From assembly GCF_017308975.1 (NCBI RefSeq), contig NZ_JADWPD010000004.1:69901-133900 (forward strand): DNA of 64,000 bases, written 5' to 3'. The stretch comes from Amycolatopsis sp. MtRt-6 (GTDB taxonomy: Bacteria; Actinomycetota; Actinomycetes; Mycobacteriales; Pseudonocardiaceae). The notes beneath the pieces were generated by a model. That model was given only the letters and a program-made list of their open reading frames with translations. It searched no databases and was not told the origin of the DNA. This document shows, in pieces, positions 54,457 through 62,648 of this stretch. Made by a program: the position numbers and the translations under genes. The first letter of the stretch is position 1. Every line of letters begins with the position of its first letter.

Positions 54457-55295
54457 GCCTTCTCCTTGGTGCGCCAAGTGGAAAACCGCCGTTCGAGGCC
54501 GACGAAGCCGGCGTTGACGACGACGCCGAGCACCGAGACCGCGATGATCCCGGCGTACATCTGCTGGATCTGGAAGTTCACCTGGCTCGTGTTGATCAGA
54601 TAGCCGAGCCCGGCCTTGGCGCCGACCATCTCCGCGGCCACCAGCACCAGGATCGAGTAGGACGCCGCCATCCGGATGCCGGTGAACACCGTCGGCACCG
54701 CCGAGGGCAGGATCACCTTCCGGAACAGCCGCGGGCTCGACAGGCCCAGCGAGCGGGCCGCCTTGACCAGCAGCGGGTCGACGGTGTTGACCCCGGCGAT
54801 CGTGTTGAGCAGCACCGGCCACACGCAGGCGTACACCACGAGGCTGACCTTCGACAGCTCGCCGATGCCCAGCAGCAGGGTGAACACCGGCAGCAGGGCC
54901 AGCGCGGCGGTGTTGCGGGCCAGTTCCAGCAGGGGCTGCAGGAACCGCGCCACGGGCCGGTACCAGCCGATCAGGAGGCCGAGCGGCACGGCGACCGCGA
55001 CGGCCACCGCGAACCCCGCGGCGGACCGGCCGACGCTGGCCAGCAGGTGGTCGGCGAGCTCGCCGTCGAGGACGAGCTCCCACAGGGCCTGCAGGTCTTC
55101 GGACAGCGGGGGCAGGAACGTCCGCGTGCTCTCGTCGAGGACGAACCGGGGGCCCAGCTCCCAGAGCAGCACGAACAGCACGACCGCGGCCGAGGCGTGC
55201 ACCGCACGGGTGAGCTTCTTCGTGAACCGGCGCGGTTTCGGCGGTGGATCCTCGGGTCTGGTGTGGACAGCCGGGGCTTCGAGGGTGGTGGTCAT
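54453..55295 (-). CDS. ABC transporter permease (SsuC/TauC type)
   Basis: 280 aa, six membrane helices, and the cytoplasmic EAA loop (KAARSLGLSSPRLFRKVILPSAVPTVFTGIR). Matches the nitrate/sulfonate/taurine permease family. Coupled by overlaps to the ATPase and the monooxygenase genes. Confidence 0.9.
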   Translation of the reverse strand: MTTTLEAPAVHTRPEDPPPKPRRFTKKLTRAVHASAAVVLFVLLWELGPRFVLDESTRTFLPPLSEDLQALWELVLDGELADHLLASVGRSAAGFAVAVAVAVPLGLLIGWYRPVARFLQPLLELARNTAALALLPVFTLLLGIGELSKVSLVVYACVWPVLLNTIAGVNTVDPLLVKAARSLGLSSPRLFRKVILPSAVPTVFTGIRMAASYSILVLVAAEMVGAKAGLGYLINTSQVNFQIQQMYAGIIAVSVLGVVVNAGFVGLERRFSTWRTKEKA

Positions 55296-56065
55296 CGGGC
55301 CGCGCTCCGTTCGTGTTCGGCCGCCTTGCGGACCTCGTCGTGCAGCAGTTCCCAGAGCCGGTGGCGCTGCCGCCCGAACTCCGGCCCGGACCGGACGTCG
55401 CCGGTGCGGTCGCCGAGGTCGACGTCCACCACGGCCTTGAGCCGGCCGGGCCGTGACGTCAGCACCGCGACCTGCTGGCCCAGGTAGACGGCTTCGTCGA
55501 TGCCGTGGGTGATGAAGACGATCGTCTTGCCGGTGCGGCGCCAGATCCGCAGGAGTTCTTCCTGCAGCTGCTCGCGGGTCTGGGCGTCGAGCGCGGCGAA
55601 CGGCTCGTCCATCAGCAGCACGGCCGGGTCGGAGGCGAGGCTGCGGGCGATCGCTACCCGCTGCTTCATCCCGCCCGACAGTTCGTGCGGGTAGCGGTCC
55701 TCGAAGCCGGACAGCCCGACCAGGGCGAGGTATTCGCGCGCCCGTTCCGCCCGCTGCCGCTTGCCGAGCGGCCCGCCTTCGAGGCCGAACTCGACGTTGG
55801 CGCGGGCGGTGCGCCACGGGAACAGCGCGTACTGCTGGAAGACGACCCCGCGGTCGAGTCCCGGGCCCCGCACCGGCTCGCCGTCGATGAGCACCTCACC
55901 GGACGTCGGGGTGGCGAGCCCGGCCAGCAGGTCGAGCAACGTCGACTTGCCCGAGCCGCTGGGGCCGACCAGCGACAGGAAGGTGCCGTCGGCGATGTCG
56001 AGGGAGACGTCGTCGAGCGCGGTGAGCTCGCCAAAGGTCTTGGTCACCGAGCGGATGCTGATCAC
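55292..56065 (-). CDS. ABC transporter ATP-binding protein (SsuB/TauB type)
   Basis: 257 aa, GTG start in a GTGA overlap with the binding-protein gene. Walker A GPSGSGKST, Q-loop VFQQYALFPW, signature LSGGMKQR, Walker B VLLMDEPFAALD and switch His in FITHGIDEAVYLG. Family of sulfonate/nitrate/taurine importers. Confidence 0.92.
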   Translation of the reverse strand: MISIRSVTKTFGELTALDDVSLDIADGTFLSLVGPSGSGKSTLLDLLAGLATPTSGEVLIDGEPVRGPGLDRGVVFQQYALFPWRTARANVEFGLEGGPLGKRQRAERAREYLALVGLSGFEDRYPHELSGGMKQRVAIARSLASDPAVLLMDEPFAALDAQTREQLQEELLRIWRRTGKTIVFITHGIDEAVYLGQQVAVLTSRPGRLKAVVDVDLGDRTGDVRSGPEFGRQRHRLWELLHDEVRKAAEHERSAAR

Positions 56066-57081
56066 TTGGTCACCGCCGGCGCGCCGTCGCGGTAGGGGTT
56101 GAACTCGTTGGTGTAGAGCTTCGCGGCGTCGATCTTGTCGTGCTTGAGGTAGCCCTCCTGCTTGAGCCACGGCTCCCAGCGGGTGTAGTCGGCGTCGGAG
56201 ATGAGGCCGCCGCGGGTGATGCCGACGCTCTTCCAGTACTTCAGCGTGTCGGTGCTTTCGTTGCGGCCGCGGGCCTTGATGATCTTCGTGAAGCGGGCGA
56301 TCACCTCGTCGCGGGGAGTCGTGCGTTCCCACTCGATCGCCCGAGCCACGGCGGAGACGAAGATCTTCGCGGTCTCCGGGTACTTCTTGATGAAGTCGGT
56401 GCGCAGCACGTACGGGCCGCCGTTGTAGGGCCCGAACGCGCCGACGTCGGTGAACAGCGGGCGGATGCCGCCGGCCGCGACGGCGTGGTCCTGCAGGATG
56501 CCTTGCAGCGCGGCGACGTCGAGCTGGCCGTTGCGCAGCGCCTGCTCGGCGTTCACCGGCGGGATGACGACGAGCTGCACCTGCTTGATCTCGTCGTCGG
56601 AGAGGCCCTGCCCCTTGAGCCAGGTGTCGAGCGCGGCCTCGAGGTTCGCGCCCGCGGTGTTGACGCCGACCTTCTTGCCGATCAGGTCGCGGGCGGTCCG
56701 GATCGGGCTGTCGGTTTTGGTGTAGAAGCCGATGAAGGCCAAGGCGTCGGAGCCGTAGTAGTTGACGACCGCCTTGACCGGGGCGCCGGCTTCGACGAGC
56801 TTGACGACCGCGCCGGTGAAGGCGCCGCCGAAGTCGGTCTGGTCGGTGGCCGCGGACTGGATGTCCTGCGGGCCGCTGATCGTGTTGCCGACCCACTTGA
56901 GCTTCACGGGGCCGAAGTAGCCCAGGTCTTCGGCGAGTTCGGGCAGGGTGACGGCGTTCGCGCTGCCTTGGTAGCGCAGCTCCAGCTTCTCCGGTTGCCC
57001 GGGCGCACCGGTGGCCGTCGCCGAAGCGCAGCCGGCCAGCAGCATCACGGCGGCGGCGAACAGGGGCAGGGTTTTCTTCAC
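56062..57081 (-). CDS. ABC transporter substrate-binding lipoprotein (SsuA/TauA type)
   Basis: 339 aa from GTG. The lipobox LAGC ends at Cys18 after a short signal peptide (MKKTLPLFAAAVMLLAGC). The periplasmic-binding fold of the NMT1/ThiY/SsuA group follows: SGPQDIQSAATDQTDFGGAFTGAVVK, GKKVGVNTAGANLEAALDTWL. An ATG at 57135 would add a poor leader and lie over the -10, so the GTG is preferred. First gene of the operon. Confidence 0.88.
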   Translation of the reverse strand: MKKTLPLFAAAVMLLAGCASATATGAPGQPEKLELRYQGSANAVTLPELAEDLGYFGPVKLKWVGNTISGPQDIQSAATDQTDFGGAFTGAVVKLVEAGAPVKAVVNYYGSDALAFIGFYTKTDSPIRTARDLIGKKVGVNTAGANLEAALDTWLKGQGLSDDEIKQVQLVVIPPVNAEQALRNGQLDVAALQGILQDHAVAAGGIRPLFTDVGAFGPYNGGPYVLRTDFIKKYPETAKIFVSAVARAIEWERTTPRDEVIARFTKIIKARGRNESTDTLKYWKSVGITRGGLISDADYTRWEPWLKQEGYLKHDKIDAAKLYTNEFNPYRDGAPAVTK

Positions 57082-57121
57082 GGTGGTTTCGTCCGTTCCG
57101 GGAGTCGGTGGGGTTGCCGCA

Positions 57122-57151
57122 ATTATTCGCAGCACCCGGACGGACGGTCAA
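57122..57151 (-). promoter_or_regulatory. Sigma-70-like promoter of the sulfur operon
   Basis: Minus strand: TTGACC (57146-57151), spacer 17-18 nt, then GAATAA/AATAAT (57122-57128). Located in an AT-richer patch 40 nt upstream of the binding-protein start. No GGGTAN element is present. Confidence 0.55.
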
Positions 57152-57182
57152 TTTTGCGAGTTGGTGAAATAACTCCGCCGAT

Positions 57183-58400
57183 TCACGAGGCGTGGGGCCA
57201 CCGTGTCAGGATCGGACCGAGCGGGTCTCCGTAGAGGACGTCGAGGAGCACCGCGCCGCCGGCGGTGGCCAGCTCGGTGCCCGGGAAGCTCGTGCCCACA
57301 ACGGTTTCCGCCGGAGTGGGGCAGCGGGACCGGTCGCCGACCTCGTCCCGGATGATGGGAAGGCAGCTTGGCACGTGGGCTACACTCCGATCGACCACCA
57401 CGAGCACGGCGGGATTGAGCACGTCGAGCAGCAATGCCGCCGCCTGGCCGAGCAACCGGGCGCGCTCGTGGAACATCCGCAATGCCGCGGAATCGCCGTC
57501 GACGGCGAGCGTGAGCAATTCCGGAAAGTCCGGAAGCGTGAGCAATCCGTTTTCCACGCCTTTGCGCGCGAGCGTTGCCTCGGAAACGGCCGCCTCGAGG
57601 CAGCCGGTCCGCCCGCACCGGCACGGCTCGCCGCTGTCGTCGACGCGCAGGTGCGCCACGGCGCCCGCGGCCGAGCGCGGCCCGTGGTGCACTGTGCCGC
57701 CGGTGGCGAAAGCGGCGTCGACGACGTTGCCGGCGAACAGTTGCACCACGCTGTCGCGGGCCCGCGGGTGCCCGAAGAGCCGTTCGGCGTGCACCAGCGC
57801 CCGCGCGTGCCCGTCGACCTCCACGGCCAGCCCGGTGCTGCCGGCCAGCAAGTCGCGGACCGGCACGTTCCGCCAGCCGAGCAGCGGGTGCTCGACCACG
57901 GTGCCGGACTCGCGGTCGACCCAGCCACCGGTGGCGACACCGAGTCCGAGCGGCTCACGGTCCGGGGCGTGCCCGAGCAGGAGGTCGTCGAAGATCTCGG
58001 CGGCGCGGGCGAGCAGGTCTTCGGCGGCCAGGCCGTCGTGTGGTTCTTCGTGCTGGACCAGGACGTTCCCGCGCAGGTCGAGCAGCGCGACGGTGGCGTG
58101 GTGCACGGCCAGATGCAGGGCGCCGGCGACATGCCGCCCGGTGTCGAGGTCGACCGGCACGTGCGGCCGCCCGACGCCCCCGCGTGACTCGGCTTCCGGG
58201 AGTTCGAGCAGCAGTCCTCGCTGCAGGAGCTCGGTGGTGTGCCCGGTGACCGCGGCGGCGGAAAGTCCCGTCCGCCGCGCGATGGTGCTGCGCGCAATCG
58301 GGCCGTCGTCGAGCACGGCCCGCAGCACGGCACTTGCGCTGGCACTGCGCCGGGCACCGCGCGCGTCCGTCCTCTGTGGACTCTCCGCCCGGCTGCTCAT
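57183..58400 (-). CDS. ROK-family transcriptional regulator
   Basis: 405 aa. N-terminal winged helix (SASAVLRAVLDDGPIARSTIARRTGLSAAAVTGHTTELLQRG) and a ROK domain with the zinc motif CRCGRTGCLE (CxCGxxGCxE) and GVATGGWVD. ROK regulators usually respond to sugars or sugar phosphates. Its target is not obvious; it ends next to the sulfur operon promoter and starts near a palindromic repeat. No SigF-type promoter. Confidence 0.88.
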   Translation of the reverse strand: MSSRAESPQRTDARGARRSASASAVLRAVLDDGPIARSTIARRTGLSAAAVTGHTTELLQRGLLLELPEAESRGGVGRPHVPVDLDTGRHVAGALHLAVHHATVALLDLRGNVLVQHEEPHDGLAAEDLLARAAEIFDDLLLGHAPDREPLGLGVATGGWVDRESGTVVEHPLLGWRNVPVRDLLAGSTGLAVEVDGHARALVHAERLFGHPRARDSVVQLFAGNVVDAAFATGGTVHHGPRSAAGAVAHLRVDDSGEPCRCGRTGCLEAAVSEATLARKGVENGLLTLPDFPELLTLAVDGDSAALRMFHERARLLGQAAALLLDVLNPAVLVVVDRSVAHVPSCLPIIRDEVGDRSRCPTPAETVVGTSFPGTELATAGGAVLLDVLYGDPLGPILTRWPHAS

Positions 58401-58508
58401 CGTCCGATCGTGACAGATCCGGCGGCGCGGGCCCAGCGTGCCCAGGATGCGGGCGGGCCGTCCGCGCCCGAGGTTCCTCGGTTCCTGCCGACGGCCCGGC
58501 TCTTGCGC

Positions 58509-58555
58509 CCCAATGTGGCGTTGGGTGCGTTGGACGCACCGAACGCCACATTGGG
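58509..58555. repeat. Palindromic dispersed repeat, second copy
   Basis: Inverted repeat with 22-bp arms and one mismatch around a 3-nt loop. The left arm starts CCCAATGTGGCGTT and the right ends GCCACATTGGG. It matches 37257-37303 almost base for base. It stands between divergent genes (ROK and ArsR), so it is not a terminator. Confidence 0.8.
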
Positions 58556-58581
58556 TGCATCCCGCACAGCTCCGGATGGGC

Positions 58582-58609
58582 TTGACGCATACCCATATGG
58601 GAATATGAT
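58582..58609 (+). promoter_or_regulatory. Sigma-70-like promoter with palindromic operator
   Basis: TTGACG (58582-58587), 16-nt spacer, TATGAT (58604-58609). The spacer holds CCCATATGGG (58592-58601), part of a longer imperfect palindrome CATACCCATATGGGAATATG, a likely operator for the ArsR regulator. Transcription would begin about at the GTG of 58617. Confidence 0.65.
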
Positions 58610-58616
58610 AGGCCGG

Positions 58617-58952
58617 GTGGCACGAGCAGCGACTACGACGGACACCTTCAACGCGGTCGCCGAACCCCGGCGGCGGCAGATCCTCGACGTCCTCATGGCC
58701 GGCGAGCGGTCGGTCGGCGAACTCGTGGACCTGCTCGGTCTGGCCCAGCCCCAGGTGTCGAAACACCTGCGGGTTCTGCGCGAAGTCGGCGCGGTCGACG
58801 TGCGCGGCGACGGCCGCCAGCGGCTCTATCGGCTCAACGGCGCCGCGCTCAAGCCCATCCACGACTGGGTCAAGCGCTACGAACGGACGTGGGCGGCGCG
58901 GTTCGACCTGATGGACGACGTCCTCGAGGAACTCAAGGAACAGGAGCAGTGA
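58617..58952 (+). CDS. ArsR-family winged-helix regulator
   Basis: 111 aa from GTG; an ATG at 58605 overlaps the -10 and is rejected. ArsR/SmtB wHTH: TFNAVAEPRRRQILDVLMAGERSVGELVDLLGLAQPQVSKHLRVLREVGAVDVRGDGRQRLYRLN. It has no metal-binding Cys, so it belongs to the group that pairs with SRPBCC proteins and senses other signals. Two nt separate it from the SRPBCC gene. Probably autoregulated through the palindrome in its promoter. Confidence 0.9.
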   Translation: MARAATTTDTFNAVAEPRRRQILDVLMAGERSVGELVDLLGLAQPQVSKHLRVLREVGAVDVRGDGRQRLYRLNGAALKPIHDWVKRYERTWAARFDLMDDVLEELKEQEQ

Positions 58953-58953
58953 C

Positions 58954-59433
58954 GTGGAGATCACCACCCCCGCCGACGACCGGATCCTCATCACGCGCGA
59001 GTTCGACGCGCCGAAGCACCTGGTCTACCGCGTGTGGACCACGCCGGAACTGGTGAGCCGCTGGTGGAGCGGCCACCGCGGGACCACCACCGAGGTCAAG
59101 CTCGACCTGAGACCGGGTGGCCGCTGGCGGTACGTGCTGAAGACCGAAGACGGCGCCGAGGTCGGCTTCCACGGCGAGTACCGCGAGATCGTGCCGGACG
59201 AGCGGATCGTCTACACCGAGGTGTTCGAACTGCCGGGTGTGGACCCGGACGACGTCGACGGTCCGCTCAACACCGTCACCTTCATCGCCCTCGACGGCGA
59301 CCGCACGCGCCTGGAGCTGCTGACCGAGACCGGCAGCAAGGAACTGCGCGACACGATCCTGCAGTCCGGCATGGAGGTCGGCATGCGGGAGCAGTTCGCG
59401 ATCATCCAGGAACTGGCGGACTCCCTGCGTTAG
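58954..59433 (+). CDS. SRPBCC/AHSA1-family protein
   Basis: 159 aa, GTG start one base after the ArsR stop. ILITREFDAPKHLVYRVWTTPELVSRWWSG is the typical AHSA1/activator-of-Hsp90 ATPase-like opening of the SRPBCC fold. The ArsR-AHSA1 pair is a very common actinobacterial arrangement. Its ligand is unknown. The 3' end overlaps the WYL gene on the other strand by 32 nt. Confidence 0.9.
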   Translation: MEITTPADDRILITREFDAPKHLVYRVWTTPELVSRWWSGHRGTTTEVKLDLRPGGRWRYVLKTEDGAEVGFHGEYREIVPDERIVYTEVFELPGVDPDDVDGPLNTVTFIALDGDRTRLELLTETGSKELRDTILQSGMEVGMREQFAIIQELADSLR

Positions 59434-60370
59434 CGGCCCGCAGGAACCGCTCGCCCGTCTTCGCCAGCGCCGCGGCGAGGTCCGGCGCGTCGAGCACCTC
59501 GAAGTCCACGTCGAGCAGCCCCAGGTACAGTCCGAGCAGCTGCGCGTTGTCGGACCCGACCTCGGCCACGCAGCTCTCCGGCCCGTCGGCCGTGACGTCG
59601 ACCGCGATCGGCAGCCGGGCGCGGACGTCCGCCACCGGCGCGTGCAGCCGCACCCGGGCGTGGAACCGCCAGGTCGCCGCGCCCGCGCTGCGCTGCACGA
59701 ACTGGGCGACGTCCCCCTCCGGGGGCTCGCGCGGGGTGAAGCGCGGGCCGGTCGGCACCTTCGGTGTCATCCGGTCGACGCGGAAGGTGCGCCAGCCGGC
59801 GCGGGCGGTGTCCCAGGCGACCAGGTACCAGCGGCGTCCCCAGTGCACCAGCCGGTGCGGCTCGACGTCGCGGCGGCTCGGCGTGCGCTGGTGGCTCGTG
59901 TAGTCGAAGCGCAGGCGCTCGCTCGCGCGGATGGCCGCCGCGATCGCGGTGAGCACGTCGGCGTCGACGGCCGGGCCGGCGCCGGGCACCGTCACCGTCG
60001 CCGTCTGCAGCGCCCGGACCCGGTGCCGCAGCCGCGACGGCAGCACCTGCTCCAGCTTGGCCAGCGCGCGCACCGACGTCTCGCCGATGCCGGCGACACC
60101 CGCCGCGGTCCGCAGCCCGACCGCCACCGCGACCGCCTCGTCGTCGTCCAGCAGCAGCGGCGGGAGCTGCGCGCCCGCGCCGAGGCGGTAGCCGCCCTGG
60201 ACACCGGGGGCGGCCTCGACCGGGTAGCCGAGCTCGCGCAGCTTGCCGATGTCGGTGCGGACGGTGCGCGCGGTGACGCCGAGCCGGTCGGCCAGGTCGG
60301 CACCGGTCCAGTCGCGCCGCGTTTCGAGCAGCGACAGCAGCCGGAGGAGGCGGGCGGAGGTCTGCAACAT
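59402..60370 (-). CDS. WYL-domain transcriptional regulator (DeoR-like HTH)
   Basis: 322 aa; start at MLQTSARLLRLLSLLE, 42 nt inside a longer ORF whose extra part would cover the promoter region. N-terminal HTH_11 (WTGADLADRLGVTARTVRTDIGKLRELGYPVEAAPGVQGGYRL), then a WYL domain with RFDYTSHQRTPSRRDVEPHRLVHWGRRWYLVAWDTARAGWRTFRVDRM. Ligand unknown. Divergent from the epoxide hydrolase, which it may control. Confidence 0.9.
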   Translation of the reverse strand: MLQTSARLLRLLSLLETRRDWTGADLADRLGVTARTVRTDIGKLRELGYPVEAAPGVQGGYRLGAGAQLPPLLLDDDEAVAVAVGLRTAAGVAGIGETSVRALAKLEQVLPSRLRHRVRALQTATVTVPGAGPAVDADVLTAIAAAIRASERLRFDYTSHQRTPSRRDVEPHRLVHWGRRWYLVAWDTARAGWRTFRVDRMTPKVPTGPRFTPREPPEGDVAQFVQRSAGAATWRFHARVRLHAPVADVRARLPIAVDVTADGPESCVAEVGSDNAQLLGLYLGLLDVDFEVLDAPDLAAALAKTGERFLRAANAGSPPVPG

Positions 60371-60391
60371 TTTCCGAGGATCGCACGAATC

Positions 60392-60410
60392 GCGGAAGGA
60401 AGTCTTCCGC
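60392..60410. promoter_or_regulatory. Possible operator between WYL and epoxide hydrolase genes
   Basis: GCGGAAG (60392-60398) and CTTCCGC (60404-60410), arms of 7 bp with a 5-nt spacer, centred in the divergent gap. Confidence 0.45.
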
Positions 60411-60432
60411 AATGGCTCCTAACGTGCTTCTC

Positions 60433-61560
60433 ATGACGAACGAAATCCGCCCCTTCCGCATCGAGATCCCGCAGGCCGAGCTGGACGATCTGCACCGGCG
60501 CCTGGCCGCGGCCCGGTTCGCCGACCCGGTCCCCGGCGACGAGGCCGACTGGTCCCGCGGCATCCCGACCTCCGACGTCCGGGCGCTCGCCGAGTACTGG
60601 CGCGACGGCTTCGACTGGCGCGCCCAGGAAGCTGCCTTCAACGCGTTTCCGCAGTTCACGACCGAGATCGACGGCCAGACCATCCACTTCCTGCACGTCC
60701 GCTCGGCCCAGGCCGACGCGATGCCGCTGCTGCTCACCCACGGCTACCCGAGCTCGGTCGCGGAGTTCCTCGACGTCATCGGCCCGCTGACCGAGCCGGG
60801 CCCGGACGCGTTCCACGTCGTCGTCCCGTCGGTGCCCGGCTTCGGGTTCTCGACGCCGTTGAGCGGCCCCGGCTGGGAGCTGGCCCGCACGACCGGCGCG
60901 TTCGCCGAGCTGATGACCCGGCTCGGCTACGACCGGTTCGCCGCGCAGGGCGGCGACCTGGGGGCCGGTGTCACCGGCCGGCTCGCGGCGCTGTACCCGG
61001 ACCGCGTCATCGGCACCCACGTCAACAGCGACCGCGGCACGATCGCCCTGGCCGGTGAGCAGCTGCCGCTGCCGGACGGCCTGTCCGAAGCCGAACAGTC
61101 CGAACTGGACGCCGCCCGCCGGGAATGGCAGGCCGACCGCGGGTACCTGGACCTCCAGTCGCACAAGCCGGAGACGATCGCGGCCGCGCTCACCGACTCC
61201 CCGGTCGGGCAGCTGGCCTGGATCGCGGAGAAGTTCGAGGCGTGGACCGGCGCGGACGGCGTCGACCGCGACCGGCTGCTGACCAACGTCAGCCTCTACT
61301 GGTTCACCCGCAGCGGCGCGAGCGCGGCCCGGTTCCTGTACGAGTCCGCCCACGCGGCGCACGGCTGGCTGGCCCCGTCGGACGTCCCGGCGGGCTGGGC
61401 GGTGTTCAACTCTTCGCCGATCGTCCGGCGGATCATGGACCCCGAGGAGAAGATCGCGCACTGGTCCGACTTCGCCGAAGGCGGGCACTTCGCCGCCATG
61501 GAGGAGCCCGACCTGCTCGTGGCCGACATCCGCGCGTTCTTCCGCGGACTGCGGCCGTGA
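60433..61560 (+). CDS. Epoxide hydrolase family protein (EHN domain)
   Basis: 375 aa from MTNEIRPFRIEIPQAELDDLHRRL, the usual start of the family; an ATG at 60412 would add seven residues. N-terminal EHN domain (FDWRAQEAAFNAFPQFTTEIDGQTIHFLHVRS), then the alpha/beta-hydrolase core with HGYPSSVAEFLDVIGPLT and the nucleophile Asp in AAQGGDLGAGVTG, and His near EGGHFAAMEEPDLL. It opens epoxides to diols in family members. Followed by an overlapping AlkZ-like gene. Confidence 0.9.
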   Translation: MTNEIRPFRIEIPQAELDDLHRRLAAARFADPVPGDEADWSRGIPTSDVRALAEYWRDGFDWRAQEAAFNAFPQFTTEIDGQTIHFLHVRSAQADAMPLLLTHGYPSSVAEFLDVIGPLTEPGPDAFHVVVPSVPGFGFSTPLSGPGWELARTTGAFAELMTRLGYDRFAAQGGDLGAGVTGRLAALYPDRVIGTHVNSDRGTIALAGEQLPLPDGLSEAEQSELDAARREWQADRGYLDLQSHKPETIAAALTDSPVGQLAWIAEKFEAWTGADGVDRDRLLTNVSLYWFTRSGASAARFLYESAHAAHGWLAPSDVPAGWAVFNSSPIVRRIMDPEEKIAHWSDFAEGGHFAAMEEPDLLVADIRAFFRGLRP

Positions 61561-62621
61561 ACGTCCGCGCGCAGAACCGGGCGCTGCTCGCACGGCAGCA
61601 CCTCCTCGAACGGACGTCGTCGACGGCCACGGCGATGCTCGGGCACCTGGTCGGGATGCAGGCGCAGGCGCCGCTCGCGCCGTACGTGGGGTTGTGGACG
61701 CGGCTCGCCCGGTTCCGGCCGGACGAGCTGGCGACCCTGCTCACCGGCCGCGACGCCGTGCGCGGGCCGCTGATGCGGGGAACTGTCCACCTGGTCCTCG
61801 CCGAGGACGCGCGGGTGCTGCGGCCGCTGGTCCAGCGCGTGGTGGCCGGCGGCTACACCGGCCACTTCGGCCGTCGCGTGGGCGACGCCGACCTCGACGC
61901 GGTCGCGCGTTTCGGCCGGGTGCTGCTGAACGAGCGGCCCCGCACCCGCCGGCAGCTGCAGGACGCGCTGGCCGCGCGATGGCCGGAGCACGACGCCGAA
62001 GCGTTGTCCTACGCGGTCGGCTACCTGGTGCCGACCGCGCAGGTGACGCCCCGCGGTGTCTGGGGCTCGACGGGCCCGGCGACGCTGACGACGTTGGAAG
62101 GCTGGCTCGGTGGTCCGCTGGCCGACGGTCCGTCCCTGGCGGACGTCGTGCGGCGGTACCTGAGGGCGTTCGGCCCGGCTTCGGTCGCCGACGTCCAGGC
62201 GTGGTCGGGGCTGACGAAGCTCCGCGAGGTCGTGGAGCAGATGGACCTGCGCACGTTCCGCGCGGAGTCCGGCGAGGTGCTGTACGACGTGGAGGACGGC
62301 GTGTTGCCGAACCCGGACACCCCGGCGCCGGCGCGGTTCCTGCCGGAGTACGACAACGTGCTGCTTTCGCACGCCGACCGGGCGCGGATCCTCCCGCCGG
62401 GCCGGCGGGTGCCGCTGCCGCCGGGCAACGGCGCTTCGCGGGGAACGCTGCTGGTGGACGGGTTCTATCGGGCGGACTGGCGGCTGCACCCCGACCGCCT
62501 GGAGGTCACCGCGCACGACCGGCTCACGGCGGGGGAGCGAGCGGAGATCGAGGCGGAAGCCGGGCGGCTGCTGGAGTTCCTCGGCGCGGGGGAGCGGTCT
62601 GTGCGAATCACCGGAAACTGA
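61557..62621 (+). CDS. Winged-helix DNA-binding domain (AlkZ-like) protein
   Basis: 354 aa, GTG start overlapping the epoxide hydrolase stop (GTGA). Three tandem winged-helix motifs of the HTH_42 type: QNRALLARQHLLERTSSTATAMLGHLVGMQAQAPLAPYVGLWTRL and later TPAPARFLPEYDNVLLSHADRARILPP. The family includes AlkZ glycosylases that remove bulky or crosslinked adducts, and many members lack a known role. The typical (H/Q)Q motif region is QAQAP here, so catalysis is plausible but unproven. Confidence 0.85.
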   Translation: MNVRAQNRALLARQHLLERTSSTATAMLGHLVGMQAQAPLAPYVGLWTRLARFRPDELATLLTGRDAVRGPLMRGTVHLVLAEDARVLRPLVQRVVAGGYTGHFGRRVGDADLDAVARFGRVLLNERPRTRRQLQDALAARWPEHDAEALSYAVGYLVPTAQVTPRGVWGSTGPATLTTLEGWLGGPLADGPSLADVVRRYLRAFGPASVADVQAWSGLTKLREVVEQMDLRTFRAESGEVLYDVEDGVLPNPDTPAPARFLPEYDNVLLSHADRARILPPGRRVPLPPGNGASRGTLLVDGFYRADWRLHPDRLEVTAHDRLTAGERAEIEAEAGRLLEFLGAGERSVRITGN

Positions 62622-62648
62622 GCGCCGTGGTGGGCCAGAATCGTCCCT

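Noticed and set aside
58509..58555. Terminator for the ROK or ArsR gene
   Set aside because: It lies upstream of both genes, and the same palindrome occurs in a different context at 37257.
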